Below, piece after piece: positions 6,537 to 10,638 of a DNA stretch of 10,638 nucleotides (the first letter of the stretch is position 1; each line of letters begins with the position of its first letter). The position numbers were made by a program, and so were the translations under genes. This DNA is from an uncultured Ruminococcus sp. Lineage in GTDB: Bacteria; Bacillota; Clostridia; Oscillospirales; Ruminococcaceae. A model generated the notes under the pieces. It was given only the letters and a program-made list of their open reading frames with translations, did not search any database and was not told the origin of the DNA. The stretch is taken from assembly GCA_947175005.1 (NCBI GenBank), contig CAMWLD010000045.1:1-10638 (forward strand), read 5' to 3'.

Positions 6537-6565
6537 AGTATAACACATTCCGAAAGGGCTGTCAA
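6537..6565 (-). promoter_or_regulatory. Strong sigma-A promoter of the response-regulator gene
   Basis: On the - strand TTGACA (6565-6560) and TATACT (6542-6537) are separated by 17 bases, and TGT directly before TATACT makes an extended -10. The predicted start is near 6530, giving a leader of about 67 bases that holds a hairpin. It lies in the 131-bp gap after the ABC gene stop, where I see no terminator, so readthrough from the ABC genes is also possible. Confidence 0.85.
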
Positions 6566-6594
6566 TATATAATTCGTAACGGGGGCGGTATTGT

Positions 6595-8445
6595 TTATAC
6601 AGCCTCGTCCACATAATATTTCGCCTGTTCCCCGAACATTTGGGCATATATGCCCATTGGCAGTGCGGCAAGCTCTTCATGAGTGCCGTATTCCTTGATA
6701 GTCCCCTCCGAGAAAACCGCTATTCGGTCGCAGAATTTGCAGCTGGAGAGGCGGTGGGAAATATATATGGCTGTTTTACCTCCTACCAGCGAATCAAAGC
6801 TGCGGTAAATGTCATACTCCGCCACGGGGTCAAGGGCGGCTGTGGGCTCGTCAAGGATAACTATGGGTGCATTGCGGTAAAGCGCACGGCTGATAGCCAC
6901 CTTTTGCTGCTGCCCGCCCGAAAGCTCCGTGCCCTTTTCGTCAAAGGTCTTGAAAAGGTTGGTGTCAAGACCGTGCTCCAGCTTCATGGCGTCCTCATAC
7001 AGTCCCGACTGCCGCAGGACTTCTTCGATATGACCGCTGACGGCCGCGTCAGCACCGTCAGCACCGTTTGCCTCGTCCGCAAGGGCGATATTTTCCCGCA
7101 GGCTGAATGCAAACAGCTTGAAATCCTGGAACACCACCGCAAACAGCCGTCTGTATTCATCTTCGGAATATTCCTTGATGTTCACGCCGTCAATGCGAAT
7201 CTCCCCCTCGGTAACGTCGTAGAGGCGGCACAGGAGCTTTATAAATGTGGTTTTCCCTGCGCCGTTCAGACCTACTATGGAAAGGTGTTCCCCCGAGCTT
7301 ATTTTTATGTTCAGGTTTTCCAGAATGTATTTTTCCGAGCGGGGATATTTAAAGGACACATTCACAAATTCGATCTCATGCTTCCCGTTTTTATCTACCG
7401 CCTTGTCGCCCTTTTCCATGGCGGCGGGGTATTCGAGAAATTCGATATATCTGTGAGCGTATGCGCATTTCATTGAAAGCGACTGGATACCCTCCACTAT
7501 ATTTTTAAGGCTCCAGAAGAATGTGCTCGAGCCGGAGATCGCCATGGAAAAATCGCCTATGGTAATGGTTTTCCGCAGCGCCAGTAAACCGATGTAGAAA
7601 TAGCCTATCCCGTCACGCAGGGCGTTTGCTATATCCATTAGCCTTTGATTTTTGAACTGCCTGCCGTCCTTTCCGATCCATTCCATGCTTACCTCGTTCC
7701 CGAAATAAGCGGCTTTCTGACACATCATATCTGCGCTTTCGTAAAGCCTTATATCCTTGCCCAGCTTGAAATCCGACAGGTATATCAGAAGATAGCCCCA
7801 TATACGGTTGGATTTGGCAAGCTGCATAAAGGTTTTCTTTTCGATCGCGTTATTTTTTGCCGTCAGTATCCCTATGATTGCCAGAACAATAAACTGCACA
7901 GGCAAAAGCCAGGGGCAAACGGTTATTATGACCGCCGCCGCACCGCACAAAACAGCCGCCTCCTGCACTACGATCATAAAAGAATTGACGATACCGCCAA
8001 CGCCGCCGCTGTACCAGCTCATGCCCTCTTTTGCCTTTTCCAGAGCGTCAAGAGCGTCGGGGTTTTCCGTGTGCTCGAAATCCATTGCCATGGCGTGGCT
8101 GCCTATCTTAACTTCAATATACTCGCTGAGCCATTGCTGCTCCGCGCTTGCTCTGCAATGGCAGAAATTATTGATAATGTTAAGAAGCACTTGAAGCAGC
8201 ACATATCCCAGTGCGAAATAAACCGCCTTTCTTATATGCTCCGCTCCGCCTCCTCCGATTATGGCAACCGCTTCGTCCACGATAAATTTCGGGGCGATAA
8301 CGTCCACCATGGAATATACCACCATTTTCAGCGAAATAATGGCAAACAGCACCAATATCAGCGGTCTTTCCTTTGCCGCGAGCCTTAGCATAAAGCCAAC
8401 GGTCTCAAGGGTGATGTTCTTTTTCTTTTCCTTCTTATCCCGCAT
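6595..8445 (-). CDS. ABC exporter half-transporter (permease fused to ATPase), second gene of the pair
   Basis: A 616-residue exporter subunit. The N-terminal membrane domain (~28-325) has hydrophobic segments near 29-50, 71-92, 151-175, 179-195, 281-290 and 298-312. The ATPase domain (~355-600) has Walker A GLNGAGKTT (392-400), Q-loop Gln440, signature LSGGQ (508-512), Walker B VILDE with catalytic Glu533, and H-loop His564. All catalytic residues are present. A short low-complexity insertion (~457-472, repeated GAD) lies between the Q-loop and the signature. ATG 8445 overlaps the end of the upstream ABC gene by 11 bases, with AGGAGG at 8455-8460, so translation is probably coupled and the two proteins likely form a heterodimer. 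The substrate cannot be read from sequence; a peptide or drug is possible given the neighbouring GraR/BceR-type regulator, but this is inference. Confidence 0.93.
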   Translation of the reverse strand: MRDKKEKKKNITLETVGFMLRLAAKERPLILVLFAIISLKMVVYSMVDVIAPKFIVDEAVAIIGGGGAEHIRKAVYFALGYVLLQVLLNIINNFCHCRASAEQQWLSEYIEVKIGSHAMAMDFEHTENPDALDALEKAKEGMSWYSGGVGGIVNSFMIVVQEAAVLCGAAAVIITVCPWLLPVQFIVLAIIGILTAKNNAIEKKTFMQLAKSNRIWGYLLIYLSDFKLGKDIRLYESADMMCQKAAYFGNEVSMEWIGKDGRQFKNQRLMDIANALRDGIGYFYIGLLALRKTITIGDFSMAISGSSTFFWSLKNIVEGIQSLSMKCAYAHRYIEFLEYPAAMEKGDKAVDKNGKHEIEFVNVSFKYPRSEKYILENLNIKISSGEHLSIVGLNGAGKTTFIKLLCRLYDVTEGEIRIDGVNIKEYSEDEYRRLFAVVFQDFKLFAFSLRENIALADEANGADGADAAVSGHIEEVLRQSGLYEDAMKLEHGLDTNLFKTFDEKGTELSGGQQQKVAISRALYRNAPIVILDEPTAALDPVAEYDIYRSFDSLVGGKTAIYISHRLSSCKFCDRIAVFSEGTIKEYGTHEELAALPMGIYAQMFGEQAKYYVDEAV

Positions 8446-10294
8446 TTACTGACACCTCCTCGGGATCATCCACATAATACTGCGCTTGCAGACGGAACAT
8501 TTTGGCGTATTCCCCGTTCTTGTCCATAAGCTCCCTGTGAGTGCCAAGCTCCGCCATTTCTCCGTCCTTGAACATGGCAACCCTGCTGCAAAACTGAGTG
8601 GAGCTTAGACGGTGGCTTATATATACCGCCGTTTTACCGCCGATAAGCTTGTCAAAATCGCTGTAGAGCTTGCTTTCCGCCAGTGCGTCAAGGGCGGCGG
8701 TAGGCTCGTCAAGGACAACCACGGGGGCATTTTTGTACAGCGCTCTTGCAAGGGCAAGCTTTTGCTTTTCGCCTCCCGAAAGGTCCGTGCCGTCGTCGTA
8801 AATGACTTTGAGCATTTCCGTGTCAATGCCCTTGGGCAACTCGGTAAGCTTTTCTGCCAGTCCTGCGTCCGAAAGACATTTTTCCGATAATTTTCTGTCG
8901 GTGTTTTCGGGACTTTTCATAGAAACATTTTCCGCCAGGGGAAATGCGAACAGGTTCACGTCCTGAAAAACGGGAGCGAACACCCGATAATAGCTGTTTT
9001 TGCTGTATTCCTTTATGTTGACCCCATTCAGGAGAATTTCCCCCTCGGTGGGCTCGTAAAGCCGCAGCAGCAGTTTTATAAAGGTACTTTTCCCTGCGCC
9101 GTTGAGACCTACCACTGCAAGCCGTTCTCCCGCTTTAAGGGTAAGGGAGAGATCTTTCAGGGCATACTTTTCCGCTTTGGGGTACTTGAAAGAAACATTT
9201 TTAAAGGTAAATTCGTATTTGTCAAGACTCGGCACGTCCTTGCCCTCGTCCGGGTCGCCGCCGTCAAAGGTAAGGAAGCTGCGCCAGTCGTCAACCTCTC
9301 TGCTTCGCTGAAAAAGATTCGCTATGTTTTCCATTATCTGAATAATGCCTGTGTAAAAGGTCTGCGCCGAGGCAACGTACAGGCTGAAGCTGCCTATGGT
9401 CATTTCGCCTTTTGCCGCCTTATAAATAAGCCAGCCGTAGACCGTCCCCTGTGAAACGGCAAAGCAAATATTTTGGAATACCGCCGATCTGCACCATATT
9501 TTTTCGTTGAGCCGCTGCGCTTCATAGCGTATCTTTTTCTCTTTGATGAATTTTTCGGTAAGCCAGTCTGCAAGCCCGAACATTCTTATGTCCTTGGCTG
9601 CCTCGAAATTGCAGGTGGTGTCTGTCAGGTAATTGTTTTTCCGCCACCATGGGGCAAGGGGGTCCCATACCTTTTTCTTGCAGTCCTTGTTGGCTTTATT
9701 TCGCACCATGAAACAAGCTATCGAAAGCAGTATCATAAGTCCTGCGAGCCACACGTTTGTGCTGCCCATTATTGCAAAGCCCACGGCTATTACTGCGAGG
9801 CTTTCCATAAAGCTGACTGTCTGCCGCATCATGCCCTCTATGCCGTTCATATTGTCATTGGCAGCCCTTTCGCCCTTTTCACGGCAGTCCAGCACCTGCG
9901 GGTCCTCCGTATTCTTAAAATCAATGGTCATAGCCTTGCGGTTGAATTCCACTTTCATTTTGGTACGGACATAAATAAACCATGACCATTTGCTGCCCCG
10001 CCAGCTGTTTAAGATCATTGCGATTATCTGTATTCCCGTGACTATGACGCAGAGTCTTAGCAGCTCTGCTGCCTCACCCTGTCCTGTTATCATATCCACC
10101 ACAAATTTTGCGATGAATGTCCAAAGGTAATTCATCAGCGGTGCGCAGATTATTCCCACGGGGATATACACCTTGAACATTGGCACGGCTTCAAACATAT
10201 TACGGAGCACATATTTCATATTGCTCCGCAGTCCGAATTCCTTATGCAAAGGGTTTGTTTCCTTTTCCTCGGTTTTTTTCTTTTTTTTACTCAT
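8435..10294 (-). CDS. ABC exporter half-transporter (permease fused to ATPase), first gene of the pair
   Basis: A 619-residue exporter subunit. It begins with a Lys/Glu-rich cytoplasmic tail (~1-40), followed by membrane segments near 41-68, 79-97, 163-176, 180-196, 274-291 and 302-322. The ATPase domain has Walker A GLNGAGKST (396-404), Gln444, signature LSGGE (505-509), Walker B VVVLDE with Glu530, and His561. Both ATP sites of a heterodimer with the downstream protein would be canonical, unlike pairs with one degenerate site. Two start codons are possible: ATG 10300 is only two bases from GGAGG, while ATG 10294 is eight bases away and is preferred. Runs of eight and seven A on the coding strand encode KKKKK and the codons after it. 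The gene lies directly behind an extended -10 promoter with two dyad sites. The substrate is unknown. Confidence 0.92.
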   Translation of the reverse strand: MSKKKKKTEEKETNPLHKEFGLRSNMKYVLRNMFEAVPMFKVYIPVGIICAPLMNYLWTFIAKFVVDMITGQGEAAELLRLCVIVTGIQIIAMILNSWRGSKWSWFIYVRTKMKVEFNRKAMTIDFKNTEDPQVLDCREKGERAANDNMNGIEGMMRQTVSFMESLAVIAVGFAIMGSTNVWLAGLMILLSIACFMVRNKANKDCKKKVWDPLAPWWRKNNYLTDTTCNFEAAKDIRMFGLADWLTEKFIKEKKIRYEAQRLNEKIWCRSAVFQNICFAVSQGTVYGWLIYKAAKGEMTIGSFSLYVASAQTFYTGIIQIMENIANLFQRSREVDDWRSFLTFDGGDPDEGKDVPSLDKYEFTFKNVSFKYPKAEKYALKDLSLTLKAGERLAVVGLNGAGKSTFIKLLLRLYEPTEGEILLNGVNIKEYSKNSYYRVFAPVFQDVNLFAFPLAENVSMKSPENTDRKLSEKCLSDAGLAEKLTELPKGIDTEMLKVIYDDGTDLSGGEKQKLALARALYKNAPVVVLDEPTAALDALAESKLYSDFDKLIGGKTAVYISHRLSSTQFCSRVAMFKDGEMAELGTHRELMDKNGEYAKMFRLQAQYYVDDPEEVSVNAG

Positions 10295-10324
10295 TTTCAT
10301 TTCCTCCCTTGCTTTGTTAATTTG

Positions 10325-10354
10325 ATTATAGCATATCTTACTGCGGATTTACAA
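10325..10354 (-). promoter_or_regulatory. Extended -10 promoter of the ABC exporter pair
   Basis: On the - strand TATAAT (10330-10325) is preceded by TGC, an extended -10, with TTGTAA (10354-10349) 18 bases upstream as a fair -35. The start of transcription would be near 10318, leaving a leader of about 24 bases with AGGGAGG just before the start codon. Confidence 0.75.
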
Positions 10355-10391
10355 TTAACTGTCGGTTAATTTTTTCAACGGTTGGTTGAAT
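10353..10391. promoter_or_regulatory. Two tandem dyad-symmetric operator-like sites
   Basis: Site 1 (10353-10371, AATTAACTGTCGGTTAATT) has 7-bp arms around a 5-base centre. Site 2 (10373-10391, TTTCAACGGTTGGTTGAAT) has 6-bp arms TTCAAC/GTTGAA around a 5-base centre. The two agree at 12 of 19 positions and their centres are 20 bp apart, about two helical turns, so dimers would bind the same DNA face. Site 1 touches the -35 of the ABC promoter. TetR-like dimeric regulators use sites of this form; the actual regulator is unknown. Confidence 0.65.
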
Positions 10392-10482
10392 TCAAAATTT
10401 GCCGTTCATATATATAGTAGCGTTTGCGGGGAAAATGTTAGGGGGATTTTTCGGGAACAGCAAATTTTTTCTTTTCTATGGA

Positions 10483-10495
10483 TTTAAGTATAACA
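10483..10495 (-). promoter_or_regulatory. Possible distal promoter element upstream of the ABC pair
   Basis: The 13 bases TTTAAGTATAACA (+ strand) are identical to the -10 region of the response-regulator promoter at 6533-6545. Read on the - strand they give TGT-TATACT. The best -35 is TTTACA (10518-10513), 20 bases upstream, which is too far for a good match, so any activity would rest on the extended -10. Confidence 0.35.
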
Positions 10496-10638
10496 GAATA
10501 TTTTTGGGGATTTGTAAAGGTTTTTTTTTTTTTTGAGGGAGTGTTAATTTTCGTTGACAATTCGAAACAGTCTAAAAGGCCGCGGGGCTTTTTTACACAA
10601 AATGAACCGGGGGACGGGGTTTTTTGTTTATGGTAAAT

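Larger units (their letters stand above)
10301..10638. other. Gene-free AT-rich region upstream of the ABC pair
   Basis: These 338 bases hold no convincing gene. From left to right they contain the ABC ribosome binding site and promoter, two dyad sites, an ATATATATA stretch near 10408, an imperfect distant inverted repeat (AAAATTTGC 10394-10402, GCAAATTTT 10460-10468), a second possible - strand -10 element, a run of 14 T at 10521-10534 and G/T-rich sequence to the edge. A divergent regulator gene could start beyond 10638 but is not visible. Confidence 0.6.

Noticed and set aside
6464..6565. Longer response-regulator start at ATG 6565
   Set aside because: The extra 34 codons cover the promoter and leader hairpin; ATG 6463 has a good ribosome binding site and begins with the receiver fold.
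6640..10300. Open frames on the + strand across the two ABC genes
   Set aside because: Both ABC proteins have complete motifs on the - strand; the + frames are shadows.
10349..10364. BceR-type operator (TTACA-N4-TGTAA) upstream of the ABC genes
   Set aside because: Only TTACA-N6-TGT is present; spacing and right half do not match.
10435..10536. 33-codon Phe-rich open frame on the + strand
   Set aside because: It has no proper ribosome binding site, runs through the T14 tract, and looks like chance in AT-rich sequence.
10574..10594. Hairpin AAAAGGCC / GGGCTTTT with T run near the right edge
   Set aside because: The stem is short with a mismatch and no gene ends just before it in the window.

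Overview
The window looks like a chromosomal piece of a motile, mid-GC member of the Clostridia (Bacillota), plausibly Oscillospiraceae/Ruminococcaceae. This rests on strong AGGAGG-type ribosome binding sites, extended -10 sigma-A-like promoters, a CheA with a Gram-positive-type P2 domain, and a GraR/BceR-type response regulator. The taxon is an inference; no marker gene is present.

Left part (1-5070, + strand): a chemotaxis cluster in the order cheA (5' end outside the window), cheW, cheR, cheB, then a second, divergent cheW. CheA phosphorylates itself and its response regulators, the CheW proteins couple it to receptors, and CheR and CheB methylate and demethylate receptors for adaptation. 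A near-consensus promoter (TTGGCA-N17-TATAAT) in front of cheB suggests that cheB-cheW2 can be transcribed separately from cheA-cheW-cheR. CheW2 lacks the conserved Arg of the N-x-R-G motif and carries an Asn/Gly-rich insertion.

Middle (4719-5824): a perfect 552-bp direct tandem duplication. The unit spans the 3' two-thirds of cheW2, a GAGGCAA-type heptamer repeat, a nested palindrome containing a bidirectional terminator, and the last 15 codons of the convergent response-regulator gene. Both flanking genes stay intact. Between them lie a truncated cheW2 copy, a 15-codon response-regulator remnant and a second terminator. Two bases of junction microhomology fit either a very recent duplication or an assembly artefact.

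Right part (5777-10638, - strand): transcription runs right to left. Two overlapping ABC exporter half-transporter genes, probably forming a heterodimer, are followed by a GraR/BceR-type response regulator with its own strong promoter (TTGACA-N17-TATACT, extended -10). That regulator's short leader contains a terminator-like hairpin. No histidine kinase is visible. The promoter of the ABC pair is preceded by two similar dyad-symmetric sites whose centres lie 20 bp apart, a probable operator. The last ~340 bases are AT-rich non-coding sequence.

I saw no CRISPR array, tRNA, rRNA, transposase or phage gene. The points most worth following are the exact tandem duplication, the hairpin between the response-regulator promoter and its gene, the paired dyads at the ABC promoter, and the divergent CheW2.
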